DNA of 64,000 nucleotides from Bradyrhizobium iriomotense. GTDB taxonomy: Bacteria > Pseudomonadota > Alphaproteobacteria > Rhizobiales > Xanthobacteraceae. Position numbers and translations under genes: made by a program. The stretch is from positions 209,612-273,611 of the forward strand of contig NZ_BSOW01000010.1 in assembly GCF_030160715.1 (NCBI RefSeq), written 5' to 3'. Position 1 is the stretch's first letter. Each line of letters opens with the position of its first letter. Of this stretch, positions 16,150 through 25,577 are shown piece by piece. The notes beneath the pieces were generated by a model. That model had not been told where the DNA came from. It ran no database searches and worked only from the letters and a program-made list of their open reading frames with translations.

Positions 16150-18390
16150 TCATGGAACCGCGTTGATCATTTGGTCAAACGAAAGCAGCGGGGAGTCAAA
16201 CTTCTTCGATGAGTAGACCTTATGACCGGAAAGGATAATCAACACGTCCGCCCAACCGTCCACTTTTTCGATGGGGAAGAGTTCGAAATCCCAATCTTTT
16301 ACCAGGGGATCGTGGCAGCGGATTTCGTATTGTTTTGAAAGAATCTTTGCAATTTCCAAAACCGGCGTCTCGCGAGCATCGTCGACGTCTGGCTTGTAAC
16401 TCACTCCCAAAATGCCGATTTTCTTAACAGATGGGTCAATCTTGTCTTGAATTCGCGCGACAGTATGCTTCGGCATCTCGTCGTTCAGTTCGCGAGCGGC
16501 TCTAATAACATTCAGATCGTTGATGTCTTCGGTTAAAAACCAGGGATCGATGGCGATACAGTGACCTCCGACGCCGATTCCAGGCTGCAAAATACCGACG
16601 CGCGGATGTTTGTTTGCAAGCTTAATCGCAGCGGAAACGTTGAATCTGAACTTGTCGGCAATCAGGGAAAACTCATTCGCCAAAGCGATATTGACGTCGC
16701 GGAAAGTGTTTTCCATGAGCTTTACGCACTCGGCGGTCACCAGATTCGTCCGATGAATCGTCCCCTTTGTGAAGGTCGAATAGAGGCGCGCCGCTCTTTC
16801 CGCCGCTTCCGGCGATTTGGCGCCGATGATTCGATCGTTGTGAACGATTTCATGTAAAGTGTTGCCGGGAATGGCACGCTCGGGGCAGTGCGCAACATCG
16901 ACCTTGAGATGTTTCGATCGGAGGATCGGAAGTACGATGTCTTCACACGTTTTTGGTTTGATCGTTGATTCAATGATGAGCAGATTGCCGTCCTTCATGA
17001 CTGGAAGAAGACTGTTGACGGCCGAAAGAACGAAGGACAAATCGCATTTCTTGTTGTCGTGTGGAGTCGGTACGGCCACAATGAAAACATCCGCCGCCAC
17101 AGGTCTCGTTTGAGCCTTGAAGTTTTCAGTCTTCAAAGCCGTCGTCAATAACTCAGGAATACCTTTTTCATCGAACGGGCAGTGACCTCGGTTGATCTCA
17201 TTCACTTTCTTTTCGCTGAGATCAAAGCCGGTAACCTTCACGCCCGAGTTCGCCAAGAGGAGGGAAGTCGGAAGTCCCATGTAACCAAGACCTGCAACGC
17301 AAACAGCATCCTGAGTTTGCGGAGCCAACCGAAAATGCTCGCCCATGACGATGTCAAGTATTCTCTCGGCGGTGTGGCCATCTCCAAAAGGATTCGTCCA
17401 AGGTTTAATCGGACGATTGAGAGCCGCGACCATCGCCTCAGCGTTTCGGTGTACCAAAACATTTGCGCCGACGTCGACGGTTTCAGGCCGTTCCGTGCGA
17501 TCGCGAATGGTCACGCAAGGTACGCCGAGGATACAGGCTTCCTCCTGCACGCCGCCGGAATCCGTAATGACGGCCGTGCAATTCGAAAGCAAGTTCAAGA
17601 AATCCGAATAGCCAACGGGCTCGGTCCAGGCCAGGTTCATCGGCAAATCAATCTTGTTTTCTTTGAGAACCTTCTGGGTTCGATAGTGTATCGGCCAGCA
17701 CACTTTACCGGGGATTTTCGCGATCAGTTGGATGATTTCCTTCAAGGCGTCCGGGTCATCAACGTTCGCGGCGCGGTGGGACGTAAGAAGGTAATAGCCG
17801 CTCTTCTGCAATTTCAGTTCGGTGAGAATCCGACTGCTCTTCTCCGCGTGAGCCCGATGAGAAAGTAGGGCGTCGACGATCGTGTTGCCGACCTGGAATA
17901 TCTTCGAGTCTGGCAGGCCTTCGTGTTTGAGATGACCGACCTGCAAATCGGTAACGGCAAATAAATAGTCCGAAATATGATCTGTGATGATTCGGTTGCT
18001 TTCCTCGGGCATCGTTTGGTCGAACGAGCGTAACCCGGCTTCGATGTGCCCGACCTTAATATGAAGTTTGTGCGCCGCGAGTGCGCCAGCCACCACGGTG
18101 TTCGTATCGCCCTGAACGAGTAGTACATCAGGGTGTTCCGACATTAGGATCGGCTCAAGCTCAATCAGTATGCGACCCGTTTGGTTCGCGTGACCGCCGG
18201 AGCCGATATTCAAATTGTATTTTGGCGAGGGAAGAGCGAGTTCCGAGAAGAAGATCCCGTCGAGTTTCTCCGAGTAATGTTGCTTCGAGTGGATAATGAA
18301 GTAGTCGAGCTTTCGCTTCCGGCATTCGCGAATGACCGGTGCCATTTTGATGATTTCTGGACGGGTTCCCACGAGAATTGCGATTTTCAT
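16150..18390 (-). CDS. wecB-wecC: UDP-GlcNAc 2-epimerase / UDP-ManNAc dehydrogenase fusion
   Basis: A 746-residue bifunctional protein. Residues 1-365 are a non-hydrolysing UDP-GlcNAc 2-epimerase: ILVGTRPEIIKMAPVI, GDTNTVVAGALAA, EAGLRSFD and TDSGGVQEEA. Residues 372-746 are a nucleotide-sugar 6-dehydrogenase: VCVAGLGYMGLPTS, an ESTIKPKT loop, CPERAIPG and the catalytic-Cys segment GVGGHCIAIDPW. Together they would turn UDP-GlcNAc into UDP-ManNAcA. Most bacteria keep these as two proteins. ATG at 18390 follows AAGGAGA. The gene is visibly A+T-richer than its surroundings, which suggests recent transfer. It stands alone between degraded stretches. Confidence 0.92.
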   Translation of the reverse strand: MKIAILVGTRPEIIKMAPVIRECRKRKLDYFIIHSKQHYSEKLDGIFFSELALPSPKYNLNIGSGGHANQTGRILIELEPILMSEHPDVLLVQGDTNTVVAGALAAHKLHIKVGHIEAGLRSFDQTMPEESNRIITDHISDYLFAVTDLQVGHLKHEGLPDSKIFQVGNTIVDALLSHRAHAEKSSRILTELKLQKSGYYLLTSHRAANVDDPDALKEIIQLIAKIPGKVCWPIHYRTQKVLKENKIDLPMNLAWTEPVGYSDFLNLLSNCTAVITDSGGVQEEACILGVPCVTIRDRTERPETVDVGANVLVHRNAEAMVAALNRPIKPWTNPFGDGHTAERILDIVMGEHFRLAPQTQDAVCVAGLGYMGLPTSLLLANSGVKVTGFDLSEKKVNEINRGHCPFDEKGIPELLTTALKTENFKAQTRPVAADVFIVAVPTPHDNKKCDLSFVLSAVNSLLPVMKDGNLLIIESTIKPKTCEDIVLPILRSKHLKVDVAHCPERAIPGNTLHEIVHNDRIIGAKSPEAAERAARLYSTFTKGTIHRTNLVTAECVKLMENTFRDVNIALANEFSLIADKFRFNVSAAIKLANKHPRVGILQPGIGVGGHCIAIDPWFLTEDINDLNVIRAARELNDEMPKHTVARIQDKIDPSVKKIGILGVSYKPDVDDARETPVLEIAKILSKQYEIRCHDPLVKDWDFELFPIEKVDGWADVLIILSGHKVYSSKKFDSPLLSFDQMINAVP

Positions 18391-19577
18391 CTATTCTCCT
18401 TGAGCGGCTTGAGCATGACCAGGCTCATCGGCGCATCAACGGCTATCGATGTGACCAGCTCGATGTCGGTCGATTTACTGGCCTGCCGCTCCACAATGTC
18501 TCGGCCGACATGACGTCCGTTAAAGGAGAACAGCCTATGTTCGTCGTATTCGAACATTGCCCTACACGTCTCGAAGCACTGTCGTTGGCGTTACGGGTGC
18601 ACTATCCCATCGCGCATGTACTCACGCACCAGCATAGTCTGTGATCCGGTTCGCGGCGCGACCCTTTAGGGTTACCAATTTCGATGGCAAGAGGAGGCTC
18701 AGACCGCTCGTGCACGCACCATGTCGGACAAATAGCTTATGGGTCCTGATGGGGCAGCCCTGGAGTTTTCCGAGCCAGCACAAGCAAAGAGGATTGTTGC
18801 TGGCGCCAGAGTGGCTATCCCGATTGCGAGGCTCCCAGCGTTCCGAGATACTACGCTGCCGAAGACAAGATCGGGATCGCTCATTGATCCGGCGTACAGC
18901 AGCGTTTGACGAAGAGTGTAGTCGCCGAAGCAATTTGCTGTTGCCTCCACTCAAGCGGAGCGGTTCGGCGTCGGCTGAGTCCGTTTTGGAGTATCGACGT
19001 ATCCAGCGGCGGGCGGCAGCGCCTGAGCGCTTCAATCCGGATCATTTTGCGAATTGCTCGGACTGCAAGACGAAACCATGCAGTCAGGGAAGGTAGACGG
19101 TGATCTCCTCGTAGACGATAATGGCCTCGATGTCGCGAGAGCGCTCTATCGTGATCTGACCGAACAGACGGTGCAACACTCCGGCTGTCTGCTTCGCCAA
19201 ACTACTGCGGGAAGGCAGCTCTACACGTCACTAGACCGGATGGACCTTTATCCGATCTCGCCACCGACCGCATTGTGTCGGATCGTCTGGCCGGCTTCAG
19301 AGGAATCGAGCTTCGATCCTTTCCCCCACACACGGGGATCACGACGTCGGGCAGATCCTTGGGTGGACCAGAAAACGATATCCGAAATTACCCTGGTGCG
19401 CGCGAACCCTATTGTCCAAAACTGGCGCCCGTGCGGACCCTTTTGGATTACCCCTATCGGCACCCGTCCTTGTGGGCGGACGGCGCGCGCAAGGCGACGA
19501 GACCCTTCGGGCCTACGTAGATCAGGCACATCTGCAGCCATAAGACGTTAGTCTATGGCCGTTGCTTTCTTAAGCGA
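18391..19577. other. Degraded intergenic region without intact genes
   Basis: No complete gene is supported in these 1.2 kb. One copy of the dispersed repeat is at 18615-18685 and a short piece recurs at 19438-19462. The minus frame 18699-18950 (TLRQTLLYAGSM and LAIGIATLAPATIL) and the plus frame starting near 19078 have protein-like stretches that I could not assign. It reads as decayed sequence. Confidence 0.5.
18615..18685 (+). repeat. Dispersed repeat, copy 2
   Basis: Shares AGCATAGTCT, CCGGTTCGCGGC, GACCCTTTAGGGTTACC with the copies near 155-236, 28690-28775 and 32300-32385. It is the most diverged full copy and lacks the flanking asnB pieces. Confidence 0.65.
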
Positions 19578-21200
19578 TCATGTCAGCGGTGGCACAGGCA
19601 ACGGGTTGGAGATGCGCGACGCAAACGGCTGCGTGCCCGAGATATCGAACTCAAGGTTGGCGTACCAAACGGCGGTCGGACCAGCGCCGGTCACACCTTG
19701 GTAAAGACCAGTGATATTCCACCAGAACGGCGCACCTGTGGAAGCGGCAAATCGAATGCCCGTCGCATTCAGAACCTGCACGCCATCGAACCAAGCCTGA
19801 CAGAACCCGTTCGGGCTATCGTCGAGTCTGTAGGTGGTCCTGACATGATGCCATACTCCTTTTGCGCATGGCGCACTGGTCACGACTGGATAGATGTTGT
19901 AGTGGGTCCCGTTGACATAGTACCACACGAGGAAATTCCCGGTGGCGGGATCAATCGCATGAGTCGGTCCGCAGTTCACGCCTCTCGTCTGGTCGTGCAT
20001 GTTGGCTAAGTCGCAGAAGCCGGTATCAAAAACTGTCCCGTTTTCAATAAAGAACGAGAACGCCAGGTCGCAGGTCGTCTGCCATGGGATCGCAACAAGA
20101 TTCGCCGTATTTATTTGCACCCGCGTGATGGTGGTGCGATCGAATGACGGACGATCCCCGGCGTGGGCCTCCAGTCTGATGATGGAATTATAGTTGGGAT
20201 CGTTAACCTTGATCATGGCGTAGGGATAGGCGCTGGCTCGTCCCTGAAAACTGCCTGCAGGAGCGGGAAATGAGGGCGAAATCGGATAACCAGTCCCTGA
20301 AAAAGTGGCACAGTGCTTATAGGGGGCGACGTTGGTCGGGCCAGTACTCAACCCGGGGGTACCCGCCATCGGTCGTACATCCATCGCCGTCAGGAAAGCA
20401 TAGAGTGCCTTGCTCAGCGCCAACTGTTGCGGAGCCGTCAGCTTCGAACCGTAATGCACAAAGGCGACTTGCCGCGTCGTATATGAGCCGCTTGCGCTCT
20501 TCAATAACTGCACGGCGCCGCTATCCGCACTGTGCGTTTGGGTGCTCGTGCCAAGCGATGAACCATCGACAAAGGCCTGCAACTGTGCCGTGGTATCATT
20601 CTGTTGAATGACCCAATGACCTACGGTCGAACCCCATAGGCTGGAGAATGATGCCTCTGCCGAAGTGTTGAGTGCAGCGAACAAGTTGGCAATCGCGGCG
20701 CCTGTACTGTTCGCTTGCAGCGCCATATAATGCTTTCCGCCGGCCGTCTGGAATGGCGAGATATTGTCGGTTGTACATTCGTTCAGTGTAAAGAATCCGT
20801 ACTCGGCGTTACCATCCTGCGCCTTGTTTGAGTTGACGTCGAACGTCGTGGTAAAATAGCCAGTCGAACCGTCGCTGGCCACGCAGGCATTGGCACTGTA
20901 GGTCAGGTTGCCGTTGGCGGTCAGTCGTCCGCTTGTCATGTTGACCCAGTTGTAGGTACAGGCGGTCGAGCTGGGCGCGGCGAAACAATAGAAGAGGTCC
21001 AGCGTCTGCCAGACCCCGGCCGTCTTCAGCGAGGAAATCAGGGTATCTGCGGCCGCCAGCCACGACGCGCTCGGGACCGGCGTTATGGTTGCCAGCGCAT
21101 TGGTCTCATCGTTGGTGAAAGGCGTCGATAGCCCGGCGGTCGGCAGGGCGCCCGCCGCCGTCGTGGCCACCAATCCGGTAAGAAGATCGCGCCGTCGCAT
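19578..21200 (-). CDS. Tat-exported concanavalin-like polysaccharide lyase-type protein
   Basis: A 540-residue secreted protein. The N-terminus MRRRDLLTGLVATTAAGA is a twin-arginine signal. Residues about 40-270 form a beta-rich LamG-like segment (GHWVIQQNDTTAQLQAFVDG). Residues about 290-540 resemble heparin lyase I-type polysaccharide lyases, with DLAFSFFIENGTVFDTGF, a DQTRG loop and GVWHHVRTTYRLDDSPNGFC. It probably acts on the exported polymer in the periplasm or outside the cell. ATG at 21200 follows GAGGGGG; the TTG at 21215 overlaps that site and was rejected. Surrounding sequence is degraded, so it is a single-gene unit. Confidence 0.65.
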   Translation of the reverse strand: MRRRDLLTGLVATTAAGALPTAGLSTPFTNDETNALATITPVPSASWLAAADTLISSLKTAGVWQTLDLFYCFAAPSSTACTYNWVNMTSGRLTANGNLTYSANACVASDGSTGYFTTTFDVNSNKAQDGNAEYGFFTLNECTTDNISPFQTAGGKHYMALQANSTGAAIANLFAALNTSAEASFSSLWGSTVGHWVIQQNDTTAQLQAFVDGSSLGTSTQTHSADSGAVQLLKSASGSYTTRQVAFVHYGSKLTAPQQLALSKALYAFLTAMDVRPMAGTPGLSTGPTNVAPYKHCATFSGTGYPISPSFPAPAGSFQGRASAYPYAMIKVNDPNYNSIIRLEAHAGDRPSFDRTTITRVQINTANLVAIPWQTTCDLAFSFFIENGTVFDTGFCDLANMHDQTRGVNCGPTHAIDPATGNFLVWYYVNGTHYNIYPVVTSAPCAKGVWHHVRTTYRLDDSPNGFCQAWFDGVQVLNATGIRFAASTGAPFWWNITGLYQGVTGAGPTAVWYANLEFDISGTQPFASRISNPLPVPPLT

Positions 21201-21686
21201 GTGCCGCCCCCTCAAGGATCAGGCCTTTGTGATACGAAGGAAGCCTAGCACTTTCCCACGCTGCCCGAGCGGTAAAGTGACGGACCGCCTTTCCAGCTAT
21301 TGGAAGGTGACCAGAGAGGTTGACATCGCGACCGGCTGTCCTTCTCGGCAAAACAATCACAAACTCTGTCGCAGATCCACGACCGACACGGCACTGATGT
21401 AGGGACCACCTGTCTGACCAATCTAGCCGATTTTGATGTGCCAGGCATGTCTACGACACCCGTCTCACGATTTAGGTAATCCTGATTGGTAAGCCCGCCC
21501 GCGGGGGGTTTGCTATTAAAGTACTGCTACGGTCAATTTTCGTCCCTCGGTGTCTCGCACCGGCTTGTTGGAGGAGAATTGATAGCGTGCGCGCGCTTTC
21601 TGCTGGCGCCTATCAAGCGTGGCCGTGGTGGCATTGCGGATGGATCGGCAGCTCGCGCGGCGTCGTACCAGTGCTGGAGTGGGATC

Positions 21687-21815
21687 GTGTTCAACGAGGT
21701 TCTTGTCGTCGCATCGGGAGGAGGGCACTGGATTCAACTGCGCCGGCTTCTCCCCGTGTTCGACGGATTTGATGTCGCTTATGTAAGTGTTCGCGCCCGT
21801 TTTGCGGTCCGACGC
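21687..21815 (+). pseudogene. Alg14/PssD-like glycosyltransferase subunit remnant
   Basis: The plus strand reads NEVLVVASGGGHWIQL followed by RRLLPVFDGFDVAYVSV, the start of an Alg14/PssD-type UDP-GlcNAc transferase subunit. Similarity stops after about 43 residues and the frame runs into unrelated sequence before the next gene. Such proteins normally have about 150-170 residues and a catalytic EpsF/Alg13 partner, which is absent. It is a truncated relic. Confidence 0.65.
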
Positions 21816-21931
21816 GCTGGCGAAATGACCCGGGTTGGACCGTTCAAGTCGAATGCCGCACGCCAATCGACAGGCTGCCTTAACACTTGGTCGAGCGGCG
21901 CCAATGGCGCACGGACGTCTGGACATCAATC

Positions 21932-23215
21932 ATGATGCACGGCCGAAGAATAGCGGTGATTGGGCTCGGCTATGTGGGGTTGCCCGTGGCTGTGTCGTTC
22001 GCGCGTTCCGGAGTTCCGGTTGTCGGATTCGACGTGGACCCGCGACGTGTCGCTGAACTCAGAGAGGGAAGGGACCGGACCCATGAGGTTGATAGCGATG
22101 ATTTGCACCAGGAAACGCTACGTTTTACCGCCGACCCAGCCGGAATGGTGAAGGCCGACTTCTTCATCGTCACAGTGCCGACTCCGATCGACGAGGCTCG
22201 GAATCCGGACCTGCGCGCGATGATAACGGCGTCGCGATCGGTGGGTGAGGTTCTAAAGAGGGGCGATATCGTCGTTTATGAATCAACCGTGTATCCGGGC
22301 GCCGTGGAGGACGACTGCATTCCGGTTCTTGAGCAAAACTCTCACCTGAAGGCTGGAGTAGATTTTGCAGTCGGCTATTCGCCTGAGCGGATCAATCCCG
22401 GCGACAAGCAGCACCGCTTCGAAACGATTACCAAGGTGGTCTCGGCGCAGGATGCCAGAACGCTTGAGATCGTGGCGGATGTCTACGGATCTGTAGTCAG
22501 CGCTGGTATTCACCGTGCTCCCTCGATCCGCGTAGCAGAAGCTGCAAAAGTCATCGAGAATACCCAGCGCGACCTGAATATCGCCTTCATGAACGAGCTG
22601 TCGCTGATCTTACAGGCGCTTGATATCGATACTGGCGACGTCCTAGCTGCGGCGCGGACCAAATGGAATTTCATGCCGTTCCAGCCGGGACTTGTCGGCG
22701 GCCATTGTATCGGTGTCGATCCCTATTACTTAACTTATCGCGCCGAAAAGGCTGGCTATCATCCCGAGGTAATTCTCGCCGGGCGGCGCATCAACGACGG
22801 CATGGGTCAGCGTGTGGCGCGCGAATGCGTTCGTGGGTTATTGCGCCGCAAGGCCCAGAATGGGATCGTGACCATCCTCGGGCTGACCTTCAAGGAAGAC
22901 GTTCCAGACACGCGCAACTCCCGCGTCGTCGACATCGTTCGCGAGCTTCAGTCTTTTGGGCTCACGGTGCAGATCCATGATCCGTTGGCGAACGCTGCCG
23001 ATGCCCGCCATGAGTATGGCGTGACATTGACCGAACTGCACGCACTGCAACCTGCAGATGCCCTCGTTCTCGCCGTCGCCCATCAGCCCTATGTCGATGG
23101 TGGCTGGCCGTTCGTTCAGCGCCTGCTGCGCGACGGCTCTGGCCTTGTGCTCGACGTCAAGACAAAGCTCGATCGTGCCGCAAAGCCCGCCGTCATTGAC
23201 CTGTGGCGGCTCTAA
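21932..23215 (+). CDS. UDP-N-acetylhexosamine 6-dehydrogenase (TviB/WbpA-like)
   Basis: A nucleotide-sugar dehydrogenase of 427 residues. It has the NAD-binding motif IAVIGLGYVGLPVAVSF, the TVPTPID loop, YESTVYPG, GYSPERINPG and the catalytic-Cys segment GLVGGHCIGVDPYYL. These patterns are closest to TviB/WbpA-type enzymes that oxidise UDP-GlcNAc or UDP-GalNAc to the uronic acid. Start ATG 21932 or 21935; both directly precede the Rossmann fold, while the longer frame is unrelated. The epimerase gene follows after 12 bp, so the pair probably supplies one activated uronic acid. It is separate in sequence from the WecC half at 16150. Confidence 0.9.
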   Translation: MMHGRRIAVIGLGYVGLPVAVSFARSGVPVVGFDVDPRRVAELREGRDRTHEVDSDDLHQETLRFTADPAGMVKADFFIVTVPTPIDEARNPDLRAMITASRSVGEVLKRGDIVVYESTVYPGAVEDDCIPVLEQNSHLKAGVDFAVGYSPERINPGDKQHRFETITKVVSAQDARTLEIVADVYGSVVSAGIHRAPSIRVAEAAKVIENTQRDLNIAFMNELSLILQALDIDTGDVLAAARTKWNFMPFQPGLVGGHCIGVDPYYLTYRAEKAGYHPEVILAGRRINDGMGQRVARECVRGLLRRKAQNGIVTILGLTFKEDVPDTRNSRVVDIVRELQSFGLTVQIHDPLANAADARHEYGVTLTELHALQPADALVLAVAHQPYVDGGWPFVQRLLRDGSGLVLDVKTKLDRAAKPAVIDLWRL

Positions 23216-23227
23216 TCCGGAGATAAG

Positions 23228-24235
23228 ATGCTGAACGACAAAGTACTGGTGACCGGGGCTGCGGGCTTCATTGGTTTTCATGTTGCCCGACAGCTCTTGG
23301 CTGATGGTCGCGAGGTGGTCGGTGCTGACAGTGTTAATGCCTACTACGATCCTAAGCTGAAAGAAGCGCGCATCGAGCTTCTCAAGCGCGATCCGAAGTT
23401 CAGTTTTGTGAAGCATGACCTAGCCGATCGTGCGGCATCATCAGCATTGTTCGAACAGCACCGATTCCCAATCGTGATTCACCTGGCTGCTCAAGCCGGC
23501 GTCCGCTATTCACTGCAGAATCCGCACGCCTACGTCGATGCGAATCTCGATGGGTTCATCAATGTGCTGGAGGGCTGTCGTCACAATGAGTGCCGGCATC
23601 TCGTGTTCGCATCCTCGTCGTCAGTGTACGGCGCGAATACGAAGCTACCCTTTTCGGTAAGGGACAATGTCGACCATCCGATTAGTCTCTATGCCGCCTC
23701 CAAGAAAGCCAACGAGCTGATGGCGCATGCGTACAGCCATCTCTATCGTATTCCAGCGACCGGCCTGCGGTTCTTCACCGTCTATGGTCCCTGGGGGCGC
23801 CCGGACATGGCGATGTTCATCTTTGCCAAGGCAATCCTTGCCGGCGAACCGATCAAGTTGTTTAACCATGGAGAGATGCGGCGCGACTTCACCTATGTCG
23901 ATGACGTGAGCCAGGCTGTCGTACGCCTGATCGACCGTCCACCCCAGGGGCGGCCGGGCGCGCCTGCGGATCCCGCAACCAGCAGCGCCCCATGCAAAAT
24001 TTACAACGTCGGCAACAATCGTCCTGAAAATCTGATGCATGTGGTATCGCTGCTGGAGAAGGAGTTCGGCAGGACGGCGATTAAGGAAATGCTTCCAATG
24101 CAGCCGGGGGATGTCGAAGCAACCTACGCCGATATTGACGAGCTCGAACGCGACATCGGCTTTCGCCCGTCGACGGCTCTCGACGAGGGTGTTGCACGGT
24201 TCGCGAAATGGTATCGTGAGTATCACAGGCTCTAG
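23228..24235 (+). CDS. UDP-uronate 4-epimerase-type NAD-dependent epimerase
   Basis: A 335-residue extended SDR. It has VLVTGAAGFIGFHVARQLL, HLAAQAGVRYSLQNPHAYVD, the SSSSVYG serine and YAASKKANE (catalytic Tyr/Lys). The specific RYSLQNP and FFTVYGPWGRPDMA motifs match the LpsL/CapI group that interconverts UDP-glucuronic and UDP-galacturonic acid; related TviC/WbpP enzymes act on N-acetylated uronates. With the preceding dehydrogenase it would give a galacto-configured uronate. An ATG start follows GGAGATAAG. Confidence 0.9.
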   Translation: MLNDKVLVTGAAGFIGFHVARQLLADGREVVGADSVNAYYDPKLKEARIELLKRDPKFSFVKHDLADRAASSALFEQHRFPIVIHLAAQAGVRYSLQNPHAYVDANLDGFINVLEGCRHNECRHLVFASSSSVYGANTKLPFSVRDNVDHPISLYAASKKANELMAHAYSHLYRIPATGLRFFTVYGPWGRPDMAMFIFAKAILAGEPIKLFNHGEMRRDFTYVDDVSQAVVRLIDRPPQGRPGAPADPATSSAPCKIYNVGNNRPENLMHVVSLLEKEFGRTAIKEMLPMQPGDVEATYADIDELERDIGFRPSTALDEGVARFAKWYREYHRL

Positions 24236-24379
24236 CGTAGGCTGCGATGAGCAAAAGTTCATTCCACTGATCATGTGGGGCGCCCGCAGGCGATTGTGGC
24301 CTGCCTCGCGTTCATCGCGGCGTGCCGGCAGGGAGCGGCTGCGGCAGGGCGCACCGTGGCGCGCTGCCGACACCGGGTG

Positions 24380-24660
24380 TCGTCTACCGTGCAGACCAAA
24401 GGCCATCGCGTTCCCGATTGAGGCCAAGCTGGCTCATGCGGCGATCAAGCTGCTCAACCGCCGGCTCGCACGCACAGCCTGCGGCAATCGAATCTGCGTA
24501 TCGCCAAACGCGCCGAGATGATGGCGGGAGGCCCATGCCAGGCACTTCAAGCGCCGTCGTCGGCAATTGGGCCTGCTGCGGCCGCGGCTCCGGACATCCG
24601 TGCACGTTCCAGCCGATCGTGATCACCCTTGAGCATCGTGACCGGGACACCCAGGAGGGC
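24380..24660 (+). pseudogene. Transposase remnant (IS5-like superfamily)
   Basis: In pieces of different frames the plus strand reads HSLRQSNLRIAKRAEMMAG and then EAHARHFKRRRRQLGLLRPR. This is the conserved R-QSY-RVAKRA-MAGRY-HA-QFKR-R-LK-LRTRLGR region of IS5/ISNCY-type DDE transposases. A frameshift separates the parts, and no terminal repeats or full ORF remain. The rest of 24236-24758 holds nothing I can assign. Confidence 0.55.
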
Positions 24661-24758
24661 GCGCACCCGCTTCATCGACAACGGCAGGATCGGGAATCAG
24701 CAGGTTGCCGCCGACCAAACACTGTGGCGACCGCTCCGGAAGCGCGTGGGACGCGTGG

Positions 24759-25577
24759 TCAGCGACGCGTCGCGATGAGCTGGACATCAAGGATATGGCG
24801 TAGGATCGGCAGGTTGGAAGCGCGCCATCCAAGGCGCCGCGGTAGCCACCCGACGGCGGTTTCGAGGGCGGTCACGACGCCTAGCGGCAGCGTCGTCTGG
24901 AAGTTGCGGATGCGCACGAAAGCCTGCACGCGCGCGAAGCCCACTGAGCGGAACAGGCCCGCTAGTTCGCTGTTCGTGTATTCGTGTAGGTGAAAGCCGC
25001 GCGCCACTTCATCGATGCCGCGCGAGACGTCGTGCGGACCGCTCATACGGTTCGGCGTGATACAGAAGTATTTGCCGCCGGGCTCCAGCGCGGCGAACAC
25101 GTTCGCGAGTTGGTCGCGCGCGTCATCCGGATGGAGGTGCTCCATCAGCTGGTTCGAGAAGATCAGCGTCGCCTTTAACGGAATGCTGACGCCGTCGGAG
25201 AGCACGAGTTCGAGATTTGGCGCGCTCGCGCCGTGTGTTACCGTCGCGGAGACATCGATAGCGTAGGCCTTCCGCACGTGCGGCGCAACGAGCATCGTGA
25301 GCGCACAGTCGCCAGCTCCGATCTCCGCATACACTGTGTCAGGATTGAGGAGCGGACGGAGCGTCTCGAACAACCCTTGCAACTCGGGCCGACTCACCGT
25401 CTCCTGGCTCTTAGACACCAGCTGCGGGTGGTACGGCACCTCGCGAAGCAGCTCTTCGTACACCGAGCGGTAAACATGCTTACGCTCCGCACGGGAGGAA
25501 TTACGCAACCGCTCCGCAAGCCCAATCTCCACCTTGTAGTGGTGTGCGTGCTTCGGATCCATCTGAGAGACCATCAT
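24759..25577 (-). CDS. SAM-dependent methyltransferase
   Basis: A class I methyltransferase of 272 residues. The SAM-binding motif is VYAEIGAGDCALTMLVAP near residue 87, followed by SNQLMEHLHPDD and FAALEPGGKYFCITPN. The substrate is probably a sugar of the glycan. The N-terminal 70 residues are helical and may cap the active site. The start overlaps the stop of the upstream polymerase gene by four bases (ATGA), so the two are translationally coupled. Confidence 0.85.
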   Translation of the reverse strand: MMVSQMDPKHAHHYKVEIGLAERLRNSSRAERKHVYRSVYEELLREVPYHPQLVSKSQETVSRPELQGLFETLRPLLNPDTVYAEIGAGDCALTMLVAPHVRKAYAIDVSATVTHGASAPNLELVLSDGVSIPLKATLIFSNQLMEHLHPDDARDQLANVFAALEPGGKYFCITPNRMSGPHDVSRGIDEVARGFHLHEYTNSELAGLFRSVGFARVQAFVRIRNFQTTLPLGVVTALETAVGWLPRRLGWRASNLPILRHILDVQLIATRR

